Source: Siphonodentalium dalli
Lineage: Eukaryota; Mollusca; Scaphopoda; Gadilida; Siphonodentaliidae
NCBI GenBank assembly: GCA_032622095.1
Contig: CP136063.1
Span: 29,268,987 to 29,332,986 of the forward strand
Length of the DNA stretch: 64,000 bases
Direction: 5' to 3'
The notes beneath the pieces are model-generated. The model had not been told where the DNA came from, did not search any database, and saw only the letters and a list, made by a program, of their open reading frames with translations. Shown piece by piece: positions 45,828 to 57,210 of the stretch. A program made the position numbers and the translations under genes. Position 1 is the first letter of the stretch; each line of letters opens with the position of its first letter.

Positions 45828-46142
45828 TTAATTAAAAAAAACACGATCAAGGTTCCATACAATAAATGTCAAATAAATTGATTTATTCAATTTGGGAATA
45901 TGCAAGGGAGTCCATTTCACTGATAACACGATCTCGATCGGGGTTTTGTACTCAAGTCGATGTCTGAACGCCGTGGCATCATCTGGGATATAACACTCCA
46001 CATTGATAAAGTTGTCGTCGATAGTTTTCGCAGTTTCAAGTGCTTGGTACCTAGGCATGTTCTCCACATAGTACCCTATATATTTGGTACTCGGGAGTAC
46101 CAGGTTGTTGGTATTCTGGAGTACCAAATACTGTTGGTACAC
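45828..46142 (-). other. Unrecognised 104-codon frame
   Basis: The frame has protein-like composition (ALETAKTIDDNFINVECYIP). It lies just downstream, on the same strand, of the minus-strand zinc-finger pseudogene. No family is recognised. Part of its 5' end overlaps a GGTAC-rich repeat, so it may be chance. Confidence 0.2.
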
Positions 46143-46284
46143 TGAAGTACTAAATTACTTTCATCTGATGTATCAAATGTTGTTGGTACCTACATATTTG
46201 GCACCCAGAGCACCAAAGCAGATACTCCACCGTACCTATCTTATGCATTATCTACTCGTGTGAGCCAATGTGTATATGTATTAG

Positions 46285-46550
46285 TTAGGTCCAATTACTC
46301 GAACCAGCAAACGATTTCTGACATACATCGCACTGGTACGGTCAATCACATGTGTGGATTCTATTATGTGCAGTAAGATGGTCATCTTGTTCGAATGCTT
46401 CCCTGCAAAAATCACACTCGCGAGAGCGATGGCATTCCCAATCTTGCATCAAGAGTTTTTGACTGGATGAACGATTTCTGACATATATCGCACTGAAAAG
46501 ACCCGGTGTGGTTTATCTTATGAACCGTCAAATTTCCACTGGAAATCTTT
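46285..46550 (-). pseudogene. Divergent C2H2 zinc-finger pseudogene
   Basis: Reading the minus strand from 46545, finger fragments follow in order: SSGNLTVHKINHTGSFQCDI with CQKSF, then after a frameshift ECDFCREAFEQDDHLTAHNR with IH, then a stop and PYQCDVCQKSFAGSSNWT. CQKSF replaces the CEKSF of the plus-strand cluster, so this belongs to a different ZF subgroup. Stops, a frameshift and missing ligands show decay. It is too broken to appear as an open frame. Confidence 0.82.
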
Positions 46551-46591
46551 TATGCGCCGATAAATTATTTATTGTGTGAAAACCCTGTGCC

Positions 46592-46656
46592 AATGCATTC
46601 TCTTATATATGCGAGCTGGCCATAGGTCGCCTCGCATATATATAAGAGAACGCATT
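46592..46656. repeat. Inverted repeat, approx. 24-bp arms
   Basis: AATGCATTCTCTTATATATG with CGAG at left and the near-complementary CTCGCATATATATAAGAGAA at right, spacer about 15 bp. It is a hairpin-forming sequence of unknown role. Confidence 0.8.
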
Positions 46657-46695
46657 AACCTAACAAATTATATATTAGTTTTTTATAATTGTTAA

Positions 46696-47208
46696 AGATG
46701 GATTATCTCTTTAAATAACAAATTTTAAATAGTTGCGTGGGTATAAAATAATAGATATGAACTAAGACCTATGTCCGGAAAATCTTCTATCAATTAATTT
46801 TATTTCGAATATTAAATCGGGCCCGTTTATGTTACTATTTTTATAACCGACCATTCGGATGAGACCGTATTGCGATATAGAGCACTGGGCTGTTCCTATG
46901 GCTACGCAACGAATGTCAAATGTCACAGATTGGTTGTTTGTATTGTTTTGTTCCACAGATATAAGCGATAATGAGTATAATTAACGTTTATTTGTGACAA
47001 AATTGCACAATATAATTTCTGGTCTCTGTTAACAGTAACCACTATTGTTCGTTAGCTGAACAAACACACCGTTTTAGACCAGAAAATATTCGAAATAAAA
47101 TTAATATTAATCGATAGAAGCATTTCCGGACAGGAGTCTTCGATTCAAATCTAATATTTTATACCCCGGTAACTATATAATACATGATTACAAAGAGATA
47201 ATACACCT
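46696..47208 (-). mobile_element. MITE-A copy
   Basis: TTAA at 46692-46695 and 47209-47212. Full length apart from a short deletion near the left end that shortens the recurrent internal frame (64 codons here). Confidence 0.93.
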
Positions 47209-47289
47209 TTAACAACTGTAAGAACAAATGATACAAAATTGTTAAATAATGTAAGAAATAATGATAAAAAAAATAAAACAATTTGTTAA

Positions 47290-47556
47290 AGGTGGATTAT
47301 CTCTTTGTAAACATGTATTATATAGTTACCGGGTTATACAATAATATATATGAATCGAAGACTCCTGTCCGGAATTCTTCTATCGATTAATATTAATTTT
47401 AACCCGTTCTAAAAATAGACAAACGGTCCCGATTTAATATTCGAAATAAAATCAACATTAATTGATAGAAGCTTTTCCTGAAATGAGTCTTGAGTTCATA
47501 TCTATTATTTTATACCCACGCAACTATTAAAATTTGCTATTTAAAGAGAAATCCAT
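47290..47556 (+). mobile_element. MITE-A deletion derivative
   Basis: AGGTGG terminus after TTAA (47286-47289), both ends present, but about 250 bp of the interior is missing. The right terminus reads CCATCTTTTGCG, so the right TTAA is lost. Confidence 0.85.
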
Positions 47557-47561
47557 CTTTT

Positions 47562-47988
47562 GCGAGCTTCTATGACGACTTGCAGGAATTCTCGGATGTT
47601 GAAGTGGAGTGAACTTTCGATCCTCGATTCCCGCCGACGCTGAGTTCAACTTCATGCGAGGACAGCCATTTTCCGAATTTTCGACTCCGAAAAAATTCAA
47701 CTTTTGGAGCATACATCTACCCTGACTCTAAAATAGATACATTGAGCGTTGACTAGATTTAATTTTTTTAAAGTTAGGACTGACAAGTGATCAGTACGTT
47801 ACTAAACATAACTTATTTAACTGAATGGTAAGTTTACACAGCCCAACTGATTTGAACCAAATATTATTCAATATGCGACTTACAGATCCACGATACCCGT
47901 GCGGAGTGTGTAGTTTGAGATGCTTCAAATACTGCACTGAGTGTACGGGATAACTGTGAATCGCTTAACCATATTCTGAAACAGGCCG
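47562..47988. other. No gene seen
   Basis: Unique-looking. A cysteine-rich stretch is readable near 47893-47945 (PCGVCSLRCFKYCTECTG) but is closed by a stop at once. Confidence 0.4.
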
Positions 47989-48348
47989 TTGAGTAGGAAA
48001 TCGAAACCTCTAGTGGACTTAGTTAAAATATACAATGTAGTTAAAGGTGAGTATGACGAATTACAATGTAGTATTTTCAGTTTCGGACAATTCAAACTCA
48101 TAGAGCAGTTCCGTAAATTTAAAGTTGCAGCTGATATATGGAACCAGAAATCGACGGAAGTTCGGCGACCACATATTGAGAAATTTTTAAGACAGATCAG
48201 ACCAACAAACGATAGACTGCAACAGACAACGGACGGACATATAATTGTTTTAACTGCGACGAATGGAGGGAATAAACCAGGACAGACCAAACGAAAGTGT
48301 ACAGCAAAGACATCATCCATTCCAAAAATCCCAAGGATCGGCGAGTAA
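47989..48348 (+). other. Unrecognised 119-codon open frame
   Basis: A protein-like, lysine-rich frame (KPLVDLVKIYNVVKGEYDEL; FGQFKLIEQFRKFKVAADIW) ends at TAA 48346. It has no ATG near its 5' end: the frame is open from a TTG at 47989, so it may be an exon or a decayed piece. It abuts the A+T tail of the minus-strand LINE, suggesting that the LINE inserted at its 3' edge. No family is recognised. Confidence 0.35.
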
Positions 48349-48461
48349 ACATAATTATTTATTATTATTATTATTTATTTTGTATCAGGCATAAAGCGCC
48401 CATATAGTATATCACAATTTAGCATACATGTGTTACATTATAATAGAGATTATATTGAAGA

Positions 48462-49465
48462 TTACATATAAAGTAGATTATTCCAATGACGAAATAAGTA
48501 TGAGGTTAATAACAAATCAGAATTATAAATGGCATATATTATCTTATTTGTAGAATTAGACGTTCTCTCTCGGAACCCATACACACACTTGCGCACTAAC
48601 ACTGAAATCGAACACATTCTGTCATTCACAAACAATCCACTGGCACTGCACGCTCTTTCATTTCCCATTAACTTTATATATGCCTTATTAAAACAAAGTG
48701 TTAACTTGTTAAAACAACGTTTGGTGTAATTCACCCAAAGGTGAGCATAGTATAGAGGAGATACATACATGTGAAATAAGTACATTTTAACATGAGAAGA
48801 GAATTTGTAGAATTTCCTGATCAGAATATTTGACCGTGAACAAATTGGTCTGTATTGGCGCCTGATATCATTGTCACCAGAAAGATCGTTGTTGAGAATA
48901 TATCCCAGATATTTGAAGGTGGAAACGAATTTAATTTCATTTGATACAAGAAAGAGTTTCGGAAATGTCCTAATGGGTAGGGATTTTGGGATAAAGGCCA
49001 TCTCCTGTGTCTTCTTTGCATTGTATGCCAAATCAATATTATAGGCTTATTCTTCGCATATTCTCAACAGACGTCTCAATCCCTCTAACGAGGGTGCAAT
49101 AAGGCACATATCAGCATAACATAAATGGTTTATGGTATCTCCACCAACAACACAGCCGACATTGCATGCATTCAGTCTCTCGCTAATCGAGTTTGTATAT
49201 ACATTGAATTAGTATGGACTGAAAATAGGTCTTGTCTAACGCCACTATTTTTGAAGCCAGTTGAGAAACATTGTCCCCAGCGCACGTTATATGTTTGGTT
49301 ATGGAACCAATCATTAAGAATTCTGGTGAATTCATGTGGTACAGATCTCTGATCCAGGATTTCCAGCAGCGTTCTGTGGTTTACCCAATCAAACGCCTTG
49401 CTAGCGTCAAGAAAACACGAAAACTGGTGTGTTTTTGGATATAATATAATGTCGAATTTCCTCCT
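48462..49465 (-). pseudogene. LINE reverse transcriptase fragment
   Basis: From 49440 downwards the minus strand reads FLDASKAFDWVNHRTLLEIL (RT motif with catalytic Asp), then NDWFHNQTYNVRWGQCFS and NSGVRQD. The following part that should hold the YADD box is frameshifted (LICALLHP). From 49031 to 48462 a 189-codon frame gives the post-catalytic thumb and C-terminal region (FKYLGYILNNDLSGDND; ERACSASGLFVND). Several frameshifts make it non-functional. The 5' edge is the MITE. Confidence 0.85.
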
Positions 49466-49469
49466 TTAA

Positions 49470-49915
49470 AGATGGATTATCTCTTTAAATATTTTTTTTT
49501 AAATAGTTGCGAGGGTATAAAATAATAGATATGAACTGAAGACCACTGTCCAACGAACAAAAGTGGTTACTGTTAACAGAGACCAGAAATGTTATTGTAC
49601 AATTTTGTCACAAATAACCGTTAATTATACTCATTATCGCTAATATCTGTGGAACAAAACAATACAAACAATGAATCTGGGACATTTGACTTTCGGTACG
49701 TAGCCGTAGGAACAGCCCAGTGCTCTATATCGCAATATGGTATCATCCGAATGGTCTGTTCTAAAAATAGTAACATAAACGGTCCCGATTTAATATTCGA
49801 AATAAAATCACATTAATTGATAGAAGCTTTTCCGGACAGGGGTCTTCAGTTCATATCTATTATTTTATACCCACGCAACTATTTAAAAAAAATTATTTAA
49901 AGAGATAATCCATCT
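49470..49915. mobile_element. MITE-A variant with two identical-type ends
   Basis: TTAA at 49466-49469 and 49916-49919. Unlike normal copies, both termini are of the AGATGG type, and the subterminal 80 bp (GTTGCGAGGGTATAAAATAA / CTATTATTTTATACCCACGC) are also mirror images. The normal AGGTGG half is absent. This is a symmetrised, palindrome-like derivative of 446 bp. Confidence 0.88.
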
Positions 49916-49919
49916 TTAA

Positions 49920-50556
49920 GTCCTTCTTGATTGAGGCGACTATCATCTTTTAATTTAATCAATGCATTTGACTTAATCTCTTGACAAATCTCCGCACCAA
50001 TAACACCAGTTAAATCCTTGAACTGAGTTTTCATACTTGATATTTCCCTGGATATTGTGGAGATATCCACATGGTCAAGGCCAATAGGTGATAACTTGGA
50101 TAAATCATATGCGACGAATAGAGGCAGATCATCCATGTCCGTTTCGTGCAAGAGTGTTATAATATCTTTCAAATTATTGACCTTTCTATCTGTTCCCTTT
50201 CTTTTTATAAAGCTTGATTTACCATTTACCATGTCGTAAAGCAGAAATTTTGCTTGTTCAATTTCTGAATCGTCGAATGTTTCTGAGCACAGTTTCATTA
50301 ACACATCTGTTGTAAGTTTCACAAATTTGTTAACCACGAAACACAACAATTCATTCATAACGATCTGTTTACTTGTAGGTTCTTTTTGTCAATATGAATC
50401 TTCCTTTTCCTTCCCTTTACGGGTATCCGGTTTGTTTGCAGGCATATCTTTTTTGCCGCCCGTCGACATTTCGAATCTCTTTTTCTCACAAGTTTCACAT
50501 AGTTGCAAATCTCCTTGTGTGAAACGCACACCCGATCCACTACCACAGTCTTCACA
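49920..50556 (-). pseudogene. ORF1-like zinc-ribbon protein, broken
   Basis: The minus strand from 50556 reads CEDCGSGSGVRFTQGDLQLC followed by ETCEKKRFEMS: two C-x-x-C pairs that could bind one zinc, closed by a stop at 50389. The frame from ATG 50358 gives a domain of about 146 residues (LLCFVVNKFVKLTTDVLMKL; TLLHETDMDDLPLFVAYDLS), ending where the MITE begins. I believe such zinc-ribbon plus helical proteins accompany invertebrate retroelements, but I cannot name the family with certainty. The two segments look like one protein split by a stop. Confidence 0.55.
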
Positions 50557-50560
50557 ACCC

Positions 50561-51240
50561 GCTATCTACGGGCAATCTAGAAATATCACATCACATATCA
50601 AGAAAATAAATAAATATAACTTACCTTGTACCATGAAAATTATATTTTGAATAAATATTTTTCAGCTCTTGAGTTCATTCTTTCCCTCTACTGTTCAATT
50701 GGGTCTATAACAACCCCATTCTTTTTCAGCTATTTTATACATGTACATGTATATATATATGTTTTATACCATTGCTTGTGCTTCATTGTTTTGTGCTGCC
50801 ATTTACATATTATGTTATAAACGTTTTGTTGCATATTTTGATATTCAATAAACTATGAAATATATCAAATTATCGTATCTAACGCATCCATGCCCACTCA
50901 CCTTTACTGATGAATCGAGAAATCTGATAATCCTCTTATTTTCTGCTCCAAAAGTTACATAAATCAATGCAAAAATTCAATCAGTTATTCTCCAATTAAT
51001 ATCTGTCCACGAAGCCAGTAAGATAATCCTCTTACTTTCCGGATCAGAAATCACGTAATTTAATTAGGCTTCATCCTCTAAGTATCACTAAGCAAACAAA
51101 CCCATCAGATTTCGGAAATTAATTATAAAAAAAAAATTGCAAAGTAACATATAACATGATGATTTAGTGGTATCAATTCAATTTATCATTCAACGCAAAT
51201 CTAGGGACCTACTGCATAGGCCTTAACGCAGTACCCGTGT
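50561..51240. other. No gene seen
   Basis: AT-rich, unique-looking sequence with nothing recognised. Confidence 0.5.
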
Positions 51241-51244
51241 TCAA

Positions 51245-51950
51245 TAATGTACATCAAACAAAACCACGCCACTCTCACCTTCGGTGCAACCACAACTCAT
51301 GTATTTAATGATGTCCCTCGAACCAAACCACACACTCCCACCTTCGCTACATGCACAACTCATATATTCAATGATGTCCCTCGAACCAAACCACGCTACT
51401 CCCACCTTCGATACATACACAACTCATGTATTCAATGATGTCCCTCAACCCAAACCACGCTACTCTCATCTTCCGTAATCCGTACATACACAACTCATGT
51501 ATTCAATGATGTCCCTCGAACCAAACCATGCTACTCTCACCTTCGGTACATACACAACTCATGTATACAATGATGTCCCTCTAACCAAACCACGCTACTC
51601 ACACCTTCCGTACATACACATCTCATGTATTCAATGATGTCTCTCGAACCAAACCACGCTACTCTCACCTTCGGTACATACACAACTCATGTATTCAATG
51701 ACGTCCCTCGAACCAAACCAGGCCATTCTCACCTTCGCTACATGCACAACTCATGTATTCAATGATGTCCATCAAACCAAACCACGCTACTCCCACCTTC
51801 GGTACATGCACAACTCATGTATTCAATGATGTCCCTCGAACCAAACCACGATACTCTCACCTTCGCTACATGCACAACTCATGTATTCAATGATGTCCCT
51901 CGAACCAAACCACGCTACTCTCACGCTACAACTCATGTATTCAATGATGA
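51245..51950. repeat. 64-bp tandem repeat, about 11 copies
   Basis: Units contain ACTCATGTATTCAATGATGT, CCCTCGAACCAAACCACG and CTCTCACCTTCGGTACAT. Copies differ by point changes; the last is truncated. The short open frames across it are by-products. Confidence 0.9.
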
Positions 51951-52019
51951 CAAATCCGACATCGTCTACGTTCTAACTTCGTCTTCGTGTTGTAAAGTTT
52001 TCAAACTATATATTTATAT

Positions 52020-52763
52020 ATAAAACTACGTATTGTGACATTGTTCTATTCTACCCTCCGCTGCTTGAGACCACTTTTTAAAATGATTTTTTCGTGATAG
52101 AAACATTTTTATTTTCTTTGGCACCTATTATGGGAAGGTATCTTAACATAACTGTGTCGATCATCTATTCGATAAATTTAACTATTGTATGAGTTGTTCT
52201 GTTAGTTTTAGTCAGATAATTCAAGTTAAGGTCAGCAGTGGCTTCTGAACGGAAACACACCAGTAAACTATATCATTGTACAATGTATGGACTGACGGAG
52301 TGATGGAGCCATCGAATTGAACATTGTTTTCTTATTAAACTGTTAAGTGTGGCAAACCATAGAAACAGGTGCACACCTTGACTACACATACACGTAAGAG
52401 GATCAACACAGGTTGTTGCCCGTATCATTGCGATGTGTCCAGGGAATCATTTACTCAGTCAAGAAGGCATTCGTCCAGTCGAGAAACCTGATACACACCG
52501 GGGATCTCCCATATCATATACATAGGAACCAAGACTGTATTAATGTGATCTGTGCTAGAAGGTAGTTGTTATCCAGTCGATGAAGCCTGACTAAATGTAT
52601 ATATGCACTGATCAACGCCGGTGGGAGTATCCGTACAAATGCGAGAAATCATTTACTCAGTCGAGTTTTCTGACGAAACATAAGATAATCCAAACTGCAT
52701 GTGGATCGCCCGTTCCAATGTGATGTGTTCCAGAAATAATTTAATATTCACTCCAGTATCCCG
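52020..52763 (+). pseudogene. ZF unit 4: conserved leader and decayed fingers
   Basis: 52060-52370 is the most diverged copy of the leader. 52395-52763 holds decayed fingers. One of them keeps the ancestral TCA Ser codon (AGGGAATCATTTACTCAG) that is TAA in all other units, and a further finger at about 52640 is present only here. Confidence 0.75.
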
Positions 52764-53414
52764 ATGGCAACCAAGATGATCAACGCGGGAGATCGCCCGT
52801 ACCAATGTGATGTGTGTGAGAAATCATTTACTTTGTTTGGTAACATGACGAAACATAAGAGGATCCACACGGGTGATCGACCGCATCAGTGTGATGTGTG
52901 CGAGAAATCATTTGCTCACTCGAGTGACCTGACGAGACATAAGAAGATCCACACAGGTGATCGCCCGTATCAATGCGATATGTGCGAGAAATCATTTACC
53001 CTGTTTTGTAACCTGACTTCACATAGGAGAATCCACACAGGTGAACGTCCGTATCAATGTGATGTGTGCGAGAAATCATTTGCTCACTTGAGTCACCTGA
53101 CTTCACATAAGAGGATCCACACCGGGGATCGCCCGTATCAATGTGATCTGTGTGATAAATCATTTACTGAGTCGAGTTACGTGACGAGACATAAGAGGAT
53201 CCATACCGGAGATCGCCCGTATCAATGTGATGTGTGCGAGAAATCATTTACTGAGTCGAGTCACCTGACGAGACATAAGAGGATCCACACCGGGGATCGC
53301 CCGTATCGATGTGATTTGTGTGGGAAATCATTTACTCAGTCGAGTAGCCAGACTTCACATAAGAGAATCCACATGGGGCATCGCCCGTTTCAATGTGATG
53401 TGTGCGAGAAATAA
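52764..53414 (+). CDS. Poly-C2H2 zinc-finger protein, unit 4 (7 fingers before a stop)
   Basis: Seven complete 28-residue C2H2 modules after a 12-residue lead-in (MATKMINAGDRP). Helix cores: FGNMTK, SSDLTR, FCNLTS, LSHLTS, SSYVTR, SSHLTR, SSSQTS, the most distinct set in the window. The frame stops at TAA 53412-53414 where the eighth finger should have TCA (Ser). Downstream the same frame continues through about five more fingers, interrupted only by the same TAA change twice more. It is therefore either a shortened gene or the 5' part of a decayed longer one. All zinc ligands of the seven fingers are intact. Confidence 0.65.
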   Translation: MATKMINAGDRPYQCDVCEKSFTLFGNMTKHKRIHTGDRPHQCDVCEKSFAHSSDLTRHKKIHTGDRPYQCDMCEKSFTLFCNLTSHRRIHTGERPYQCDVCEKSFAHLSHLTSHKRIHTGDRPYQCDLCDKSFTESSYVTRHKRIHTGDRPYQCDVCEKSFTESSHLTRHKRIHTGDRPYRCDLCGKSFTQSSSQTSHKRIHMGHRPFQCDVCEK

Positions 53415-54295
53415 TTTATTCAGTCGGGTCAATTGACTAAACACAAGAAGAACCACACCGGGCATCTCCCGTATTGCGATGTGTGTGAGAAATAATTTAC
53501 TCAGCCGGGTTCTCTGGTTACGCATAAGAGGAGACACACTGCTGAACGTCCGTATCAATGTGATGTGTGCAAGAAATCATTTACTGCGTTTGATAACATA
53601 ACTTCACATTGGAGAATCCACGCGGGTGATCGCCCATATCAATGTGATGTGTGTGAGAAATCATTTACGCATTTGAAAAATCTGACTACACATAAGAGGG
53701 TCCACACAGGGGATCTTCCGTATCAATGTGATATGTGCGAGAAATAATTTAGTCATGCGAGTCACCTGACTTCACATAGGAGAATCCACGCGGGTGATCG
53801 CCTATATCGATGTGATGTTATTGAGAAATCATTTACTCATTTGCAAACCTGACTACACACAATAGGATCCACGCTGGTCAACGAAATCATTTATTCAGTC
53901 GAGTGACTTGGCGAAACATAAGAGGATCCACACGGGTGATCGCCCGTATCAATGTGATTTGTGCGAGAAGGTATTGGCACAGTCGAGTAATCTGGCTGCA
54001 CATAAAATGATCCACACTGAGGACTATCCATATCAATGCGATATATGCGAGAAATCATTTACATAGTCGACGTTTCTGACGAAACATAAAATGATCCACA
54101 CTGCATATGGATCGCCCGTATCAATGTAATGTGTTCCATAAATAATTCATTCGCTCGAGTAGCCTGATGACAGTCAAAATAATTCAGGTGGGAGAATTCC
54201 CATATCAATGCAACGTGTGCGAGAACTGATTATTTACGCAATCGAGTGACCTGATGGAACATACTGGGACCCACACCAGGGATCGCCCATAACAT
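53415..54295 (+). pseudogene. Decayed continuation of ZF array 4
   Basis: In the frame of 52764 the sequence remains finger-coding to about 53845 with TAA at 53412, 53493 and 53745, all at the Ser of EKSF. 53565-53747 is open (FTAFDNITSHWRIHAGDRP). One finger has lost a Gln codon. A 1-bp loss at about 53848 then shifts the frame; further fingers are readable to 54130 (HKRIHTGDRPYQCDLCEKV), and a last degenerate one at 54190-54295 matches the relic at 17175. About seven finger equivalents in all. Confidence 0.85.
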
Positions 54296-54820
54296 TATTT
54301 ACAAGTCCAATTATTTCTGTTGTTGTTTTGTTTCTATCTGATTATTCATGGGGAGGATCTCTGTAATTATTTTTAGAGTAGTGCATATGACATCTCACTC
54401 TTGAGCATTTTGAGAAATCCAAGATGGCGTCCAAGATGGGCACCGGATTTTGATATTTTAGATAATCAGTTAATAACTGTCACAAATTATTCCACCCACT
54501 TCGAATTCCAAAATGACCGCCAGACAATAGAATATGAAGCCAAAATAAAACCAGTCCCGTGATGTTTTGCAACTGGTGTGTGATGAAATGATAAACAATG
54601 GAGTTGAATGAACTATTACTCAACAGAAACGACAGTCTGGCACGCAGTCACATAAAACCTCTTTAAAATGTCAATATTGCGTATACATAACAATTCGCAT
54701 TATCATGGGGAATCTGATATGCCATATTCGAAACCTGTACATGAAATCAGAACTGTCTGACTTACTACTGATTTGAAAAATTATTTCTCACGTGTTTGCG
54801 AATTATCAGAATAATATAGG
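54296..54820. repeat. ZF unit 4 post-array segment
   Basis: Not coding. Shared with the relic unit at 17330-17494 and 20764-21170, part of it inverted there. It holds the uninterrupted site (GATATTTTAGATAATCAG) into which the 3.3-kb insertion went in the relic unit. Confidence 0.75.
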
Positions 54821-55795
54821 TGTACACATCGTGTAATAATATACAGATCATGTGATAATATGCACATATAATAATGTACACATGTAATAATATGAACATG
54901 TAATAATGTTCACGTGTAATAATATACACATCGTAATAATAAACACATGTAATATACACACTAATGATATACACATCGTGTAATAATATATGCATCGTGT
55001 AATATAAAAATCATGCTACAATATACACACGGTGTAATATACACACCATGTAATAATATACACACCATGAAATAATATACACACCATATAATAATATACA
55101 CATCGTGTAATAATATACACACCATGTAATAATATACACAATGTAATAATATACACACCATGTAATAATATACACACAATGTAATAATATACACACCATG
55201 TAATAATATACACACCATGTATTTATACACACCATGTAATGATATGCACATCGTGTAATAACATACACACGATGTAATAATATACACACTATGTAATAAT
55301 ATACACACAATGTAATAATATACACACCATGTAATAACATACACACCATGTAATAACATACACACCATGTAATAATATACACACAATGTAATAATATACA
55401 GATCGTGTAATAACATACACATCATGTAATACTATACACACCATATAATAATATACACACCATGTAATAATATACACACAATGTAATAATATACACACCA
55501 TGTAATAATACACACACCATGTATTAATATACACACCATGTAATAATATACACACCATATAATAATATACACACCATGTAATAATATACACACCGTGTAA
55601 TAATATACACATCATGTAATATTATACACACCGTATAATAATATACACACCATATAATAATATACACACCATGTAATAATATACACACCGTGTAATAATA
55701 TACACATCATGTAATACTATACATACCGTATAATAATATACACACCATGTAATAATATACACACCATGTAATAACATGCACACCATGTAATAATA
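54821..55795. repeat. 19-bp satellite array, unit 4
   Basis: About 50 units. The left 150 bp are irregular and AT-richer (ATGTGTAATAATA types), the right part is regular. Unlike other units it lies about 500 bp beyond the last finger. Confidence 0.9.
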
Positions 55796-56159
55796 TGCAC
55801 ATAATGTATGTAAATTTTATCATCTGGTATTCTTTGTTTTATGATGCATGTTTTATCAATTATGTATACAACAGTCAAAATGTATAAATATAATGTGAAT
55901 ATTACTTTTGTATAACGTATTTTATGGTGAAATTTGAATTTTCTGGCAGCTTGGAAATGACAGCTCTCCCTTCTACAATATACGAGCGTGGTCCTCAGTT
56001 ATTGATCGATAATGAACTCGACCAAACTGGTATTTTATCAATTTCGTCATAGCAATAAAATAGTTTTTTTTTCTTTGGCGAAATAACCGGAAATTTCAAA
56101 TAATTGACAACATTTTGCTCAATTCCTCCCCAAGGCAAGGACAAATATAAAAACTCTTT
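55796..56159 (+). repeat. ZF unit 4 conserved 3' block
   Basis: Same block as in the other units, from ATGTAAATTTTATCATCTGG to TATAAAAACTC, leading directly into the subfamily-B MITE. Confidence 0.8.
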
Positions 56160-56545
56160 CAAGATGGATTATCTCATTAAATAACAAATTTGAAATAGTT
56201 GCGTGTGTATAAAATAATAAATCTGAACTGAAGACCCCTGTCCGAAAGGCTTCTATTAATTAATATTGATTTTATTTCGAATATTTTATTTGTCTATTTT
56301 TAGAACAGACCATTCGGGTAATACCACATTGTGGTGTAGGGCATTATGCTTTTCCTATATATTGGGTATATACAATAATGGTAGTTGAATGTAGTAAAAC
56401 TGTAATGATAATAATTCATAAACTTGTAGTGATAGTGTGTTGAGAGATGAGATTATTGTGTGTGTGTATATTAACACATGAGAGCTTTTGAGTTGAGCTT
56501 TCATATATACATATATGAACACGTATATTTTTGTTTTAACCACTA
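56160..56545 (-). mobile_element. TTAA MITE subfamily B, truncated at a CA tract
   Basis: Begins AGATGGATTATCTCATT and continues to CACTACTGTTCA, where it passes into a CA-rich microsatellite (56546-56600) that opens unit 5. It keeps the TTAA (56177-56180) that in unit 5 was used as an insertion target. Confidence 0.85.
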
Positions 56546-56599
56546 CTGTTCACTCACACACACGCACACAGACACACACGCGCGCGCACACACACACCC

Positions 56600-57210
56600 T
56601 GATTTCCAAAAATATATAATAGATATATATAACTGCGTATTGTGACATTGTTCTATTCTACTCTCCGCTGCTTAAGACCACTTTTTAAAATGATTTTTTC
56701 GTGATAGAAACATTTTTATTTCCTTTGGCACGTATTATGCGAAAGTATCTTAACATAACTGTGTAGATCGTCTATTCGATAAATATAACTCTTGTATGAG
56801 TTGTTCTGTTAGTTTTAGTCAGATAATTCAAGTTAAGGTCAACAGTGGCGTCTGAACGGAAACAGAACAGTAAACTGTATCATTGTAATTCGTACATCTA
56901 TGGAGTCATCGAATTGAACATTGTTTTGTTATTAAACTGTTAAAGTGTGGTAAACCATAGAAACAGGTGAACACCTTGACTCCATATACATGTTAGAGGA
57001 TCCACACCTGGTGTCGCCCGCATCAATGCGATGTATGCAGGGAATAATTGACTCAAGCAAGAAGCCATTCGTCCAGTCGAGAAGGCTGATAGCGATACAC
57101 ACCGGGGATATCCCATACCATAGACATATGAACCAAGACTGTATTAATGTGATCTGTGCTGGAAGGTAATTATCCAGTCGAAATAATTTAATATTCACTC
57201 AAGTAGCCTG
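56600..57210 (+). pseudogene. ZF unit 5: conserved leader and decayed fingers
   Basis: 56670-56990 is the conserved leader with AAACAGGTGAAC. 57000-57210 holds decayed fingers with a single 110-bp-type module and the TAA change. It ends at the ATG of the open array. Confidence 0.75.

Larger units (their letters stand above)
48350..50560 (-). mobile_element. Minus-strand non-LTR retrotransposon, partial
   Basis: On the minus strand: an ORF1-like zinc-ribbon protein (50556-49920), then a reverse-transcriptase fragment (49465-48462), then a 3' UTR ending in an ATA-rich tail (48350-48385). A MITE sits exactly at the junction of the two coding parts (49470-49915). The endonuclease is missing. That both parts belong to one element is inferred from order and orientation. 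Confidence 0.65.
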
